A stretch of 46,675 nt of DNA, taken from NCBI GenBank assembly GCA_026982315.1, contig JALSHI010000059.1, positions 1-46,675 on the forward strand, given 5' to 3'. The notes beneath the pieces were generated by a model, which was not told the origin of the DNA, ran no database searches, and worked only from the letters and a program-made list of their open reading frames with translations. Positions 7,272 through 15,249 of this stretch are shown here, one piece after another; positions within the stretch are counted from its first letter, which is position 1, and every line of letters starts with the position of its first letter. This stretch comes from Lysobacterales bacterium. GTDB taxonomy: Bacteria; Pseudomonadota; Gammaproteobacteria; Xanthomonadales; Marinicellaceae. A program made the position numbers and the translations under genes.

Positions 7272-9056
7272 TTAAAATTCCTCCTCCGCCATGGCCATCA
7301 GGTTGTCTGCGCCGCTACGCAGAGTGGCAGCATGGATGGCGGCGCGTGGCAGAATTCGATTGAAATAGAATTCCGCCGTTTTTTGCTTGGCGCGATAAAA
7401 GTTTTTGCCTCTGGGGCCGTCTGCATCCAGCTGCTGTGTGGCAACCTCAGCCATGCGGGCCCAGAGCCATGCCAGAAGAACATAACCGGAAAACATCAGA
7501 AAGTCCACGCTGGCCGCCCCGATTTCTTCGGGGTTTTGTTGTGCCTTGGCCGCCAGTTCCTGACTCAATTGCTGCCACTGGTGCAGGTGTTGACGGAGTG
7601 TGTCAACATAGGGGCTATTTGGATGTTGATCGATAAATGCCTGAATTTCCTCAGCAATGGGGCCAAGTTGTCCGCCTTGCATTTTCAACAGTTTGCGGCC
7701 CAGTAAATCCAGCGCTTGAATACCGGTGGTGCCTTCATACAACGTAAAAATGCGTCCATCACGAATCAACTGCTCCATGCCGTGTTCGCGAATATAGCCA
7801 TGGCCGCCATAGACCTGTACCCCCAGATTGGTGGCTTCAATACCGCTTTCAGTAATAAATGCCTTGACGATTGGTGTTAAAAAGGCTTGCAGTGCCGCGG
7901 CCCGGCGACGCACATTTTCATCATCGGAATAGCGGGTCTTTTCGATTTGCTGGGCGGTAAAATAAGCCAGCGCCCGGTTACCTTCAGCCAGGGCTTTCAT
8001 GGTCAGTAGCATACGGCGAACATCCGGGTGAACAATAATTGGGTCTGCTGGCTTGTCGGGATATTTGGGGCCGGCCAGGGAGCGGCTCTGCAGGCGTTCC
8101 CGGGCATATTGCACAGCGCCTTGATAGGCGGCCTGACTGACTGCCAATCCCTGGACGCCCGTGCTGATACGGGCGCCATTCATCATGGTGAACATGTGAT
8201 TCAGGCCACGGTTTTCTTCGCCAACCAGCCAGCCGGTGGCGCCATCGAAATTCATCACACAGGTGGATGAGCCCTTCAGTCCCATTTTGTGCTCCAGCGA
8301 ACCGCAACTGACCGCGTTACGGATACCCGGCTGGTTATTTTCATCGGGAATGAATTTTGGCACCACAAACATGGAAATGCCTTTGGTGCCAGGGGGGGCG
8401 TCCGGCAGGCGCGCCAGAACCAGGTGGATAATGTTTTCCGCCAGGTCATGCTCGCCGGAGGTAATAAAGATTTTGGTGCCGGTGATGGCATAGGTGCCGT
8501 CTTCCTGGGGGACGGCCTGGGTTTTCAGCAAGCCCAGATCTGTGCCACAGTGGGGTTCGGTCAGGCACATGGTGCCTGTCCATTGTCCAGTGGTGAGCTT
8601 GGGCATGTAGGCCTGCTTGAGAAAATCGCTGCCATGGGCGGTCAACGCCTCGCGGGCGCCATGCCCCAGCATGGGATAGTCGGCCCAAGCTGGGCAATAA
8701 TAGGTGTTGAGCTCGCCAAGAATCACAGCCAGCAGATAGGGTAATCCCTGGCCGCCATATTCTGTTGGCGCATCCAGACCATTCCAGCCGTCATCACAGT
8801 ATTGCTTGTACAAGGCTTTGAAACCATCTGGGGTGGTGACCTTATCCCCTTGCAAGGTACAGCCTTGTTCATCGGCATTGCGGTTTAATGGACCGGCGGT
8901 TTCCAGCAAAAAGCGATTGGCCTCTTCCACCACGGCTGCAAAAGTTTCGGCATCCATGTCCTGGCAGGGTGGTAGTTGCTGATAGTGCTTTTCCAACTGG
9001 AGTAATTCATCGGCGACAAACTGAATATCCTGGGTATTGGCGGAAATAACGGGCAT
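7272..9056 (-). CDS. Acyl-CoA dehydrogenase, large (DmdC-like) family
   Basis: 594 residues from the ATG at 9056, chosen because AAGGAT lies about 8 bases upstream; an upstream in-frame start at 9095 has no such site. It is an FAD-dependent acyl-CoA dehydrogenase: substrate/FAD motif MCLTEPHCGTDLG, the loop ITGTKIFITSGEHD, and the C-terminal LYEGTTGIQALDLLGRK, whose Glu is the likely catalytic base. The length and an extra C-terminal helical domain (about 470-590) match the group that includes DmdC (3-methylmercaptopropionyl-CoA dehydrogenase) and many fatty acyl-CoA dehydrogenases. The exact substrate cannot be told. It is the first gene of the run leading into gspC-F, which is not an expected neighbour. 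Confidence 0.92.
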   Translation of the reverse strand: MPVISANTQDIQFVADELLQLEKHYQQLPPCQDMDAETFAAVVEEANRFLLETAGPLNRNADEQGCTLQGDKVTTPDGFKALYKQYCDDGWNGLDAPTEYGGQGLPYLLAVILGELNTYYCPAWADYPMLGHGAREALTAHGSDFLKQAYMPKLTTGQWTGTMCLTEPHCGTDLGLLKTQAVPQEDGTYAITGTKIFITSGEHDLAENIIHLVLARLPDAPPGTKGISMFVVPKFIPDENNQPGIRNAVSCGSLEHKMGLKGSSTCVMNFDGATGWLVGEENRGLNHMFTMMNGARISTGVQGLAVSQAAYQGAVQYARERLQSRSLAGPKYPDKPADPIIVHPDVRRMLLTMKALAEGNRALAYFTAQQIEKTRYSDDENVRRRAAALQAFLTPIVKAFITESGIEATNLGVQVYGGHGYIREHGMEQLIRDGRIFTLYEGTTGIQALDLLGRKLLKMQGGQLGPIAEEIQAFIDQHPNSPYVDTLRQHLHQWQQLSQELAAKAQQNPEEIGAASVDFLMFSGYVLLAWLWARMAEVATQQLDADGPRGKNFYRAKQKTAEFYFNRILPRAAIHAATLRSGADNLMAMAEEEF

Positions 9057-9313
9057 GGGGTAATCCTTTGTTAACAGTGAGACAAACGCCAGCAATGTGC
9101 TGTGGCCTGAGATGGCCGTATTCTAGCAGGAACTGCCAAAATTGGAACAAGCGTTTTAATTCTGTCGGCATGACAACCTGCATACTGCCGAAAGCGTGTT
9201 ATTTGGTGAAAATGTGTTTTCGGGCTTGAATCACGTGTGGTCACCCCCAGATAGGGAATCAGTTAAACCAACCATTATTACTTCACATATCTGTTAACAA
9301 ACTCGGAGTCTGC
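9057..9313. promoter_or_regulatory. Divergent intergenic region between acyl-CoA dehydrogenase and the plus-strand pair
   Basis: 257 bases between two divergent genes, so both should start here. On the minus strand a good -10 (TAGAAT, plus-strand positions 9120-9125) lies about 64 bases before the dehydrogenase ATG, but no matching -35 is clear. An inverted repeat TCGGCA...TGCCGA (9165-9170 and 9186-9191) sits mid-region and could bind a regulator. On the plus strand GGAG stands six bases before the ATG at 9314; no convincing -10/-35 pair was found. Confidence 0.35.
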
Positions 9314-11206
9314 ATGCTAATCAAGAAACAACACGCGCAAGCCTTATTGAATTTACTTAAACACGGTGCCCAGGGCGATGCCGTGGAAAACTATCCCTCC
9401 CACATTCTGGGAGACCTGGAAATTGCTGGTTTGGTCTCCTTTCCGGTGCCAGCTAACGCGGCTTTGACTTACAACGGTCAGTTGCTGGCGAATTTGCTGG
9501 AAGAAAGTCTTGATTCCGGCCTGGTGGCGCCTGTGGATGAGTGGAAAGAGGGGCATCGCTGGATTGCCTCGGAAATTATTTCCATGCTGGACAGTGCCCA
9601 CCGGGCCCAAAACGTGCCGGAAAGCACATGGGCAGCGCTCAAGGAGCGAGGTTTTGCCCATGAGGTCAAGGACAAGGAACGCAAGATTACACGCCGTGAA
9701 CTGAATGAAGCCGGCGAAGCCGTATTGGAGCTGTACTTTGTGCTGGAGCCCAATTTACACGTTGACGGCGAATTGGCCGAAGCCATCAAACGTTCCCCCA
9801 TGGGGCCGACCCGTGCTGTCAACTTGACAGCCAGTGGAGACATCAAAGATCGTCTGGAAAACATGCGCCTGATTGCTTACAGCGTTCCCGACGGGGATGT
9901 GGTGACTTTTACGGGTCTGGGGCAGGCGGTCAAAAACACCCTGCAAGCAGGTGTTACGCCTATTGAAGGCGAAATGATTTCTCCTTCCATACTCAAAATG
10001 GTCGCTGCCGTGGCCGATGGCGATGAAGTCACCGCAGAAGGCCTGGTGACCCTGGAGGAATTGGGTTATTTGCTGGATGAGGAAACCCTCTCTCCGGCCG
10101 GTGAGCAAGCGCTGGAAGTTTATCGCTTGTTCCATGACAAGCCGGAACAGCCCTTGTATTCCTTTGCGATTAGCGAAGACGAGGTGGATGTGTTGGCCAC
10201 CATTGATGCCTTGTGGAAGAAAAACCAGGAAAACCCGAAAATTGAAGCCAGCTTTGACGAAATCAAGCGTGAACTGGTGGACAGAAAAATCCGTGAATAT
10301 AAGAAACTGCTGGAAGAATATGGGCGAGAACTCAAGGAAATGCCCAAGAAAAAACAGGAAATTGCGCGCAAATTTGCTGATGCCAAAGACAAGGCCCAGT
10401 GGTTTGAGGATAACTTTTCCCTGCGGGAGTTGCTGTATGCCCTGGAAGCATTCAGCCTGATTCACACCACTGAGGGTAAGGAAAATCCGGAAGTTTTTAC
10501 GATAACAGACTATGGCCACGGTGTATTGGCCGATCAGAAAAATGATCGGCGGGAAATCTCTTCTGTGGCGCTAAAAAGTCTGATGCATGCCAATGAGTTA
10601 TTTCTTTCCCCTAACCGCGAATGGGTGGAAAAAGCCCGTGCCGAACGGCTGCTGGGTGAATTTGAGGCCAGCAAGTCGGGGCGTTTTTACGAAGACCTGG
10701 CTCAACATCCCATCCGTCAGCCTTTAATGACAAAGTATGGCATGGAGATTTTCAAAAAAATTCCCTCTCAGGGCATGACAGTGGACGAATTGTTATCCCA
10801 GGCGCGTGATGAAGACGAAAAGCACGCCATGGAAATGGCTCTGAACCTGCTTGAAGCCCGTGGCTTTATTGAAGTTCTTCCCGATGGCAATATTGTCGAA
10901 ACAGAAGCCGGTGAACTGATGGATAAAGCCATGAGTGGTGTGCCTGCAGGTTTTGGCGCACCCATTAACCCCGTTATGTATCGGGTTATCAAAGCCATTG
11001 CCCAAGCAGGCTCTCTGTACGATAAAGAGCGAAAAATTCGCATATTGCCCAAACACCTGAAGCAAGCTATCAAGGCTTCCGGCTTGCCACCGGCGGTATT
11101 TGAAAAGGCCTACACGGCCGCCAGAAACGCGCGTTATCTGGGTAAAAACTCCGTTAACGAAGCAGGCATTAATGTCTTGCAGGCTGTGGCGGCCATGAAC
11201 CCCTGA
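9314..11206 (+). CDS. Repeated winged-helix-like protein, DUF505-like, unknown function
   Basis: 630 residues, no signal peptide or membrane segment, so probably cytosolic. It resembles what I recall of the DUF505 family (uncharacterised, mostly archaeal and bacterial), but I cannot confirm that by search. The protein is built from repeated units that end in a wing-like motif, roughly T/N-x-x-G-x-x-hydrophobic: near 51-62 (LTYNGQLLANLL), 129-141 (ELNEAGEAVLELY), 197-210, 258-271 (TLSPAGEQALEVYR), 395-408, 528-540 (VETEAGELMDKAM) and 614-625 (VNEAGINVLQAV). A lysine-rich, probably coiled-coil stretch spans about 305-365. This pattern suggests nucleic-acid or protein binding. The ribosome site GGAG fits the chosen start. 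The following gene at 11309 is in the same direction and may be a partner. Confidence 0.85.
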   Translation: MLIKKQHAQALLNLLKHGAQGDAVENYPSHILGDLEIAGLVSFPVPANAALTYNGQLLANLLEESLDSGLVAPVDEWKEGHRWIASEIISMLDSAHRAQNVPESTWAALKERGFAHEVKDKERKITRRELNEAGEAVLELYFVLEPNLHVDGELAEAIKRSPMGPTRAVNLTASGDIKDRLENMRLIAYSVPDGDVVTFTGLGQAVKNTLQAGVTPIEGEMISPSILKMVAAVADGDEVTAEGLVTLEELGYLLDEETLSPAGEQALEVYRLFHDKPEQPLYSFAISEDEVDVLATIDALWKKNQENPKIEASFDEIKRELVDRKIREYKKLLEEYGRELKEMPKKKQEIARKFADAKDKAQWFEDNFSLRELLYALEAFSLIHTTEGKENPEVFTITDYGHGVLADQKNDRREISSVALKSLMHANELFLSPNREWVEKARAERLLGEFEASKSGRFYEDLAQHPIRQPLMTKYGMEIFKKIPSQGMTVDELLSQARDEDEKHAMEMALNLLEARGFIEVLPDGNIVETEAGELMDKAMSGVPAGFGAPINPVMYRVIKAIAQAGSLYDKERKIRILPKHLKQAIKASGLPPAVFEKAYTAARNARYLGKNSVNEAGINVLQAVAAMNP

Positions 11207-11218
11207 TTGACTGGACAG

Positions 11219-11253
11219 CCAGAAAGCGCCAGGGTATCCCGAGCGCTTTCTGG
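11219..11253 (+). other. Perfect intergenic hairpin between the two unknown genes
   Basis: An 11-base arm CCAGAAAGCGC (11219-11229) pairs exactly with GCGCTTTCTGG (11243-11253). The 13-base loop itself holds GGG/CCC around TAT. There is no T-run after it, so it is not a standard terminator. It could cause partial termination or protect or process the message between the two genes. Confidence 0.6.
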
Positions 11254-11308
11254 TGACTCAGGTCATACAGACCGAATTCTTATCTAACCCAACTTAAAGA
11301 GAAAACAC

Positions 11309-11992
11309 ATGATAAATCCTGTTGCATTGGGCACACTGGTTTTCGAATACCTGGAAGTGCCAGCCAATAGCCGTCGTATTAAAGTCAAAACCCTGAAATC
11401 CTGGGGATTTGACTTGCTCAAGGGACGCATTGATGGCCAGGCTGGGTGGTTTGTGGCCGAAGTGGGCGCGCGCCATGGCGGCGACAGCTATACCGAGAAT
11501 GAAAAAACCTATGATGTGGACGAAGTCATCAAGGAACTGAGTTCCAACGAAAACATCGAAGTGGCGATTGAATTAATTGAAGGCACTGCCTGGCTGGCGG
11601 GTGTTTTGTGTGACGAAGACGATGTGGCTCACGAAATTTTCATGTTGCCAGCGGCGGCAACCTTGTCCGCTTTCCTGAAAAAACAACGCCTGGATAAGCT
11701 GGCCGGCTGTATTCGCAGTGTGGGCACCATGACCGGTATTGTCACCCATCGTGGTGAGCACGGAAAGCCGTTGCCTTATGAGGAACTGCCCAACGAGATC
11801 CGGCGCTTTTTGAAAGATGCGCGCAAGCAAGTGGCCAAGAAAACCGGTTCCAGCCGCATCGCGCTGGCCTGCTTTGGAGAAAACAAAGACCGATTGCCGC
11901 GTTACTGGTTGAGCTGGATGTTACCAACCATTGATTTGCTAGATGCTTCCATTGCCAAGAAAACTGACCAGCTATTGAAGGAATTGCCTTAA
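11309..11992 (+). CDS. Conserved-looking cytosolic protein of unknown function
   Basis: 227 residues that I do not recognise. There is no signal peptide and no membrane helix. The N-terminal half is beta-rich and acidic (about 1-110); the C-terminal part has a basic stretch (about 160-180, RFLKDARKQVAKKTGSSR) and ends in helices (DLLDASIAKKTDQLLKEL). The start ATG at 11309 has AAAGAGA about 7 bases upstream. It lies 102 bases after the repeated winged-helix gene with only a hairpin between them, and a strong terminator follows at 12031, so the two probably form one transcription unit. No function is proposed. Confidence 0.8.
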   Translation: MINPVALGTLVFEYLEVPANSRRIKVKTLKSWGFDLLKGRIDGQAGWFVAEVGARHGGDSYTENEKTYDVDEVIKELSSNENIEVAIELIEGTAWLAGVLCDEDDVAHEIFMLPAAATLSAFLKKQRLDKLAGCIRSVGTMTGIVTHRGEHGKPLPYEELPNEIRRFLKDARKQVAKKTGSSRIALACFGENKDRLPRYWLSWMLPTIDLLDASIAKKTDQLLKELP

Positions 11993-12030
11993 AGCCGGTT
12001 TGGCTTAATGCTGGCGGGCATATCTGCGGG

Positions 12031-12067
12031 CACAAAAAAGCGCATCATTTTGATGCGCTTTTTTGTG
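12031..12067. terminator. Bidirectional rho-independent terminator
   Basis: A perfect 17-base stem: the left arm CACAAAAAAGCGCATCA (12031-12047), loop TTT, and right arm 12051-12067. It has A6 on one side and T6 on the other, so it can stop transcripts from both directions: the plus-strand gene ending at 11992 and the minus-strand cold-shock gene ending at 12124. Confidence 0.9.
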
Positions 12068-12123
12068 TCAGGCCAGAACCTGAGAGACGGGATAATGCCG
12101 CCTGTGATGGGTGTTAAGCCCAG

Positions 12124-12327
12124 TTACAGGACGTTGACATTAACGGCCTGTGGGCCTTTTTGACCGTCTTCTACGTCGAATTCGACTTCCTGGCCTTCGG
12201 CCAGTGTCTTGAATCCATCGCCTTGAATGGCGCGGAAGTGAACGAATACGTCGTTGCCGCCTTCGCGCTCAATAAAACCAAAACCCTTTTTCTCGTCAAA
12301 CCATTTTACGCGGCCAGTAGTAGCCAT
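12124..12327 (-). CDS. Cold-shock protein, CspA family
   Basis: 67 residues, a single OB-fold cold-shock domain. The two RNA-binding motifs are present: RNP1 KGFGFIER and RNP2 DVFVHF, and the start [19 protein letters not shown] is typical. Proteins of this family bind single-stranded RNA and DNA and act as RNA chaperones; which paralogue this is (cold-induced or constitutive) cannot be told. The ATG has GGAG eight bases upstream. The gene stands alone, with a terminator on each side, and has about 200 bases of upstream non-coding sequence, as is common for genes of this family with long leaders. Confidence 0.95.
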   Translation of the reverse strand: MATTGRVKWFDEKKGFGFIEREGGNDVFVHFRAIQGDGFKTLAEGQEVEFDVEDGQKGPQAVNVNVL

Positions 12328-12534
12328 AGTGTATCTCCAAAATAAATGTTGTTGCTTTTGGCGCCCTGTAAGGCACCAAATCTCAATAGCGTGGGAAGAA
12401 AAGCAGAAAGAACTTAAGAACTCACAAGATGTGGCAACCAGGTTGCAGTGTTGCAGAAGGTAAACTTTGCCGCTGTATTCCTTACCAGCGGGCTCATTCT
12501 AACCCACTCTTTACAAATATGGTGGATTTATACG
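12328..12534 (-). promoter_or_regulatory. Long upstream region of the cold-shock gene
   Basis: About 200 non-coding bases lie between the cold-shock ATG and the tyrA terminator. They contain the palindrome GCAACC-A-GGTTGC (12434-12446) and AT-rich stretches with -10-like hexamers on the minus strand (for example TAGAAT at about 12496-12501), but no clear -35 pair. Long structured leaders are known for cspA-type genes; whether this one is transcribed cannot be shown here. Confidence 0.4.
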
Positions 12535-12559
12535 CAAAAAAGCCCATTTATTTTGGGCT
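12535..12559 (-). terminator. Rho-independent terminator after tyrA
   Basis: Read on the minus strand, AGCCCA, a 7-base AT-only loop and TGGGCT form a hairpin (12541-12559) that is followed by a T-run. It lies 6 bases after the tyrA stop codon. Confidence 0.82.
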
Positions 12560-12565
12560 GTGGCA

Positions 12566-13678
12566 TCATGCTGAGTGGTTTTTTTGCTGGGCTTCCGCCC
12601 ATGCGCGTGCGTGAGTCATCAGTTCCGTAAAGGCATCAGCCTGATTGTTGCGAATCATGTCAATCAGACGCGCGATGGTGTCCTCCAGCGCGTGCAGTGT
12701 GCCGAGGTTGTAGTGATTCAGGTGCTGGATTTCAAAATACAAATAGGGGTTTTCATGCACAACCCTGCTGGCAATATTAAGCTGGGCGTCGAAGGTTGTG
12801 CTGGATAGTTGAGCCAGTGTATCAGCCGCCTCGCCAGATTCGGCCAGCACCGTTAAGAAGGCAAGGTTAATGGCGTGAGACAGCCCCAGCACATAGGCAA
12901 TCAGGCGATCATGGTCTTCCAGCTTCATGGTGATGGCCCGGGCCATGGTAGGCTCAAACAATGCCTGGGCCTGTGTGAGTGATCCGCGGCCATCGATATC
13001 AATGAAGATAATGTGCTTGCCAGACAGCAGGCGGGTATCCGGTCCAAACATGGGGTGAATGGACACCACCTGGCAGCCAGCGTCAGTCAATTGCCGCAAA
13101 GGGCGTTTCAAGGGGCTTTTAATGGAGCCTACATCCATAATGATGCCCTCGGGCTTCATCTGGGCCAGTTCTTCAAGAATTTTGGCGCTGGCGGCCAACG
13201 GTGCGGCGACAATAATGAAATCATAATCCAGGGCTTGTTGACGAAAGTCGCCGATATTTTTTGCAGCATTGTCCTGGGTGTTTGGGTCGGAAATATGCAC
13301 CATGAACCCCTGGGACTGCAGAAATTGCACAAACCAGCGGCCCATGGCGCCATTACCGCCGATAACCAGCGCTGTCTTGTTGCTGCCCAGCGTTGAGCTG
13401 GCCACTTTCTGGTTTTCCTGCTTTTCCAGGGAGGCGCGAATAATGACGCTAAACAGTTCATTGATGAGGTCAGGCTCCAGCCCATGCTTTTGGGCCAGAT
13501 TGCGGGCGTGGGTCAGCAGCTGCTTTTCGCGGGCATAGTCGCGGGTGGCTTTTTTTGTGATGAGTTTCTCGCGGCCAATGGCATCGACATTCATTTGACG
13601 TTCAGCGAGCAGTTGGATAATCTGTTCATCGATTTCATCCAGCTTGTCACGCAATTGTTCGATTCGGGATTTGTTCAC
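12566..13678 (-). CDS. tyrA: Chorismate mutase / prephenate dehydrogenase (T-protein)
   Basis: Bifunctional enzyme of tyrosine synthesis: it converts chorismate to prephenate and then, with NAD, to 4-hydroxyphenylpyruvate. I choose the GTG at 13678 (370 residues; AGGT eight bases upstream) because it places the family start just before SRIEQLRDKLDEIDEQII; a TTG at 13738 would add 20 residues with no homologous look. An AroQ-type chorismate mutase domain fills about 1-90. An NAD-binding domain follows, with the motif VIGGNGAMGRWF, and the prephenate dehydrogenase C-terminal helical domain reaches the end. E. coli TyrA is 373 residues, so the length fits. The gene is alone in its unit and ends at a terminator. 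Confidence 0.93.
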   Translation of the reverse strand: MNKSRIEQLRDKLDEIDEQIIQLLAERQMNVDAIGREKLITKKATRDYAREKQLLTHARNLAQKHGLEPDLINELFSVIIRASLEKQENQKVASSTLGSNKTALVIGGNGAMGRWFVQFLQSQGFMVHISDPNTQDNAAKNIGDFRQQALDYDFIIVAAPLAASAKILEELAQMKPEGIIMDVGSIKSPLKRPLRQLTDAGCQVVSIHPMFGPDTRLLSGKHIIFIDIDGRGSLTQAQALFEPTMARAITMKLEDHDRLIAYVLGLSHAINLAFLTVLAESGEAADTLAQLSSTTFDAQLNIASRVVHENPYLYFEIQHLNHYNLGTLHALEDTIARLIDMIRNNQADAFTELMTHARAWAEAQQKNHSA

Positions 13679-13793
13679 GGCTATTGACCTGTAGACAGTG
13701 CTTGATGCGTCTGGGGTATCATAGGGGATGGGTTGCAAAGGTCAACCCGGTTTTGCGAACTGGTTTCGCGTTAATTTTAATGAGGGGAATAAT

Positions 13794-14519
13794 ATGAAAA
13801 GATTTTTCACACTGGCCATTGCCTTGCTGGTTTCGTCTGTCGCTATGGCAGGAGGGCGGCCTGTGGTCGCGGTATTGGATTTTGTAAATGATACCGGCCA
13901 TGGTGGCGGCAGCGGTAATCCGGCTTACTGGTTTACTGGTCGAGCTGGTGCTGATATGGCGGACATGCTCGCCAATGAGCTAGCGAATACGGATGCTTTC
14001 CGGGTTGTGGAACGCAACAAGCTGGATGCCGTCTTGCAGGAGCAGGATTTGGGCGCTTCCGGGCGGGTGTCTTCCCGCAGCGCAGCCAAAATCGGCAAGC
14101 TTACCGGTGCCCAGTATCTGATTACCGGCAAGGTCTCTGATTATTCTGAAAACAGCAGTGGCTCCGGTGGTGGTATCAGCTTTAAGGGGATATCTCTGGG
14201 CGGCAAGCGGAAGAAATCCTATATTGCCATTGACCTGCGGGTGATTGATGCCAATACCGGCGAGATTGTGCACTCCCGCACGGTGGAAGGCACGAGTAAA
14301 AGTGGTGGCATGCGTGTGGGGATACATCGCGGCGGTGTCGGCGCCAGTGTGGGCGGTGGCAAGAACACTCCGGCAGGCAAGGCCATTCGTGCGGCGCTGA
14401 TTGAGGCCAGTGACTATCTGGCATGCGTCATGGTGGATCAGGATGGCTGTGAACGGGAATACCGGAAAAAGGAACGCCGTCGCCGGGCCAAAACCAAAAG
14501 CGCTCTGTCACTGGATTAG
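13794..14519 (+). CDS. CsgG-family exported protein, orphan
   Basis: 241 residues from the ATG at 13794, chosen for AGGGG about 7 bases upstream and for the signal peptide right after it (MKRFFTLAIALLVSSVAMA, cut before GGRPV). The mature part has the CsgG/FlgO-like core: VVAVLDFVNDTG, LANELANTDAFRVVERNKLDAVLQEQ, KLTGAQYLITGKVSDYSE, and VIDANTGEIVHSRTVEG. CsgG itself is a lipoprotein that forms the curli export pore; here there is no lipobox cysteine, so the protein is more likely soluble in the periplasm or attached otherwise. A glycine-rich stretch (about 185-205) and a very basic C-terminus (KKERRRRAKTK) are unusual. No other curli genes are near. Confidence 0.82.
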   Translation: MKRFFTLAIALLVSSVAMAGGRPVVAVLDFVNDTGHGGGSGNPAYWFTGRAGADMADMLANELANTDAFRVVERNKLDAVLQEQDLGASGRVSSRSAAKIGKLTGAQYLITGKVSDYSENSSGSGGGISFKGISLGGKRKKSYIAIDLRVIDANTGEIVHSRTVEGTSKSGGMRVGIHRGGVGASVGGGKNTPAGKAIRAALIEASDYLACVMVDQDGCEREYRKKERRRRAKTKSALSLD

Positions 14520-14526
14520 TGGCGAT

Positions 14527-15249
14527 TTAGCGACTGGTTTTTTCTGGCAAGCCGTACAAGGCATTGTCGGCTACATAAGCGAAGACCGTTTCTGGCAGAA
14601 ACGACTTCGCTTTTTTTATGGCCAGCGCATCTTGACTGTTTAGCCATTGCCGGATTTGGCGGGAGGCAATGGCGCAGGTGCTGGTTTGTAGATATTGCCA
14701 CTGGCGACCAGCGTCACCAGCCTGTTTTTGCACAATGGCCCAGGTGGTTTCAGAGACATGATAGCCAGGCCGGGAGGCAATCAAGCCATCGGCCCGGGCC
14801 ATCAGCTCTTGCCAGCGGTGCCAGCGAAAGAAAGCCGGATTATCACTGGCGAAGTGGTCCGCGCTGAGTAGCAGGGTCACAGATTCATGCCACAAATGCG
14901 TGTGCGCCAGCGTGTTTAGCGTGTCCCAGGTGGTGTTGTGAGCACATCCGGCCTGAATGCGCTGCCATTCGATATCCATGATCTGAACCGCGTATGGGGA
15001 AGACCCGACCAGGGGCTCAAAAGCGCGTTGGCACATGTGAAAGCGATGCCAGAAGCTGGCCGAAGCTTTGTATTTTCCGTTGATCGGGTTGATTTTGCCG
15101 ACAGGCACAATCAGGATGCGCGTCGGTGTGCGATCCTGTTGTTTCAACCAGCGGCAGGCGGCCTGCACCACCTGGACATGGCCGTTATGGGGCGGGTCTG
15201 CGCTCAGGCCGAAAACCAGTGCGTGGGGGCGGGTGGCTGCGTTCACCAC
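14527..15249 (-). CDS. nadD: Nicotinate-nucleotide adenylyltransferase-like protein (divergent NadD)
   Basis: 240 residues. A nucleotidyltransferase of the HxGH group: DPPHNGHVQVV near the N-terminus and the second motif TCAIASRQIRQWL near the C-terminus (compare the S-x-x-x-I-R of the family). It should join ATP with nicotinate (or nicotinamide) mononucleotide. The usual NadD start GGTFDPxHxGH is here FGLSADPPHNGH, and much of the middle differs from E. coli NadD, so it is a divergent member and the substrate is not certain. The frame opens with two GTG codons (15249, 15246) that overlap the nadE stop, a sign of coupling. Its position at the end of nadC-A-B-E supports the role. Confidence 0.8.
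   Translation of the reverse strand: MVNAATRPHALVFGLSADPPHNGHVQVVQAACRWLKQQDRTPTRILIVPVGKINPINGKYKASASFWHRFHMCQRAFEPLVGSSPYAVQIMDIEWQRIQAGCAHNTTWDTLNTLAHTHLWHESVTLLLSADHFASDNPAFFRWHRWQELMARADGLIASRPGYHVSETTWAIVQKQAGDAGRQWQYLQTSTCAIASRQIRQWLNSQDALAIKKAKSFLPETVFAYVADNALYGLPEKTSR
14577..14617 (+). terminator. Terminator of the CsgG-like gene, lying inside nadD
   Basis: On the plus strand AAGCGAAG (14577-14584) pairs with CTTCGCTT (14605-14612), with a second inner stem GTTTC/GAAAC (14588-14592, 14598-14602), followed by more T to 14617. It is a good rho-independent terminator about 60 bases after the CsgG-like stop, yet it lies in the 3' coding part of the convergent nadD gene. Confidence 0.7.

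Noticed and set aside
9755-10519. 254-residue minus-strand frame inside the winged-helix gene
   Set aside because: Opposite-strand shadow of a well-supported coding frame, rich in Phe, Gln and His as such shadows are.
13753-13781. TTGCGA-17-TTTAAT as promoter of the CsgG-like gene
   Set aside because: The boxes are good, but the start point would fall at or after the ribosome site AGGGG, leaving it outside the message.
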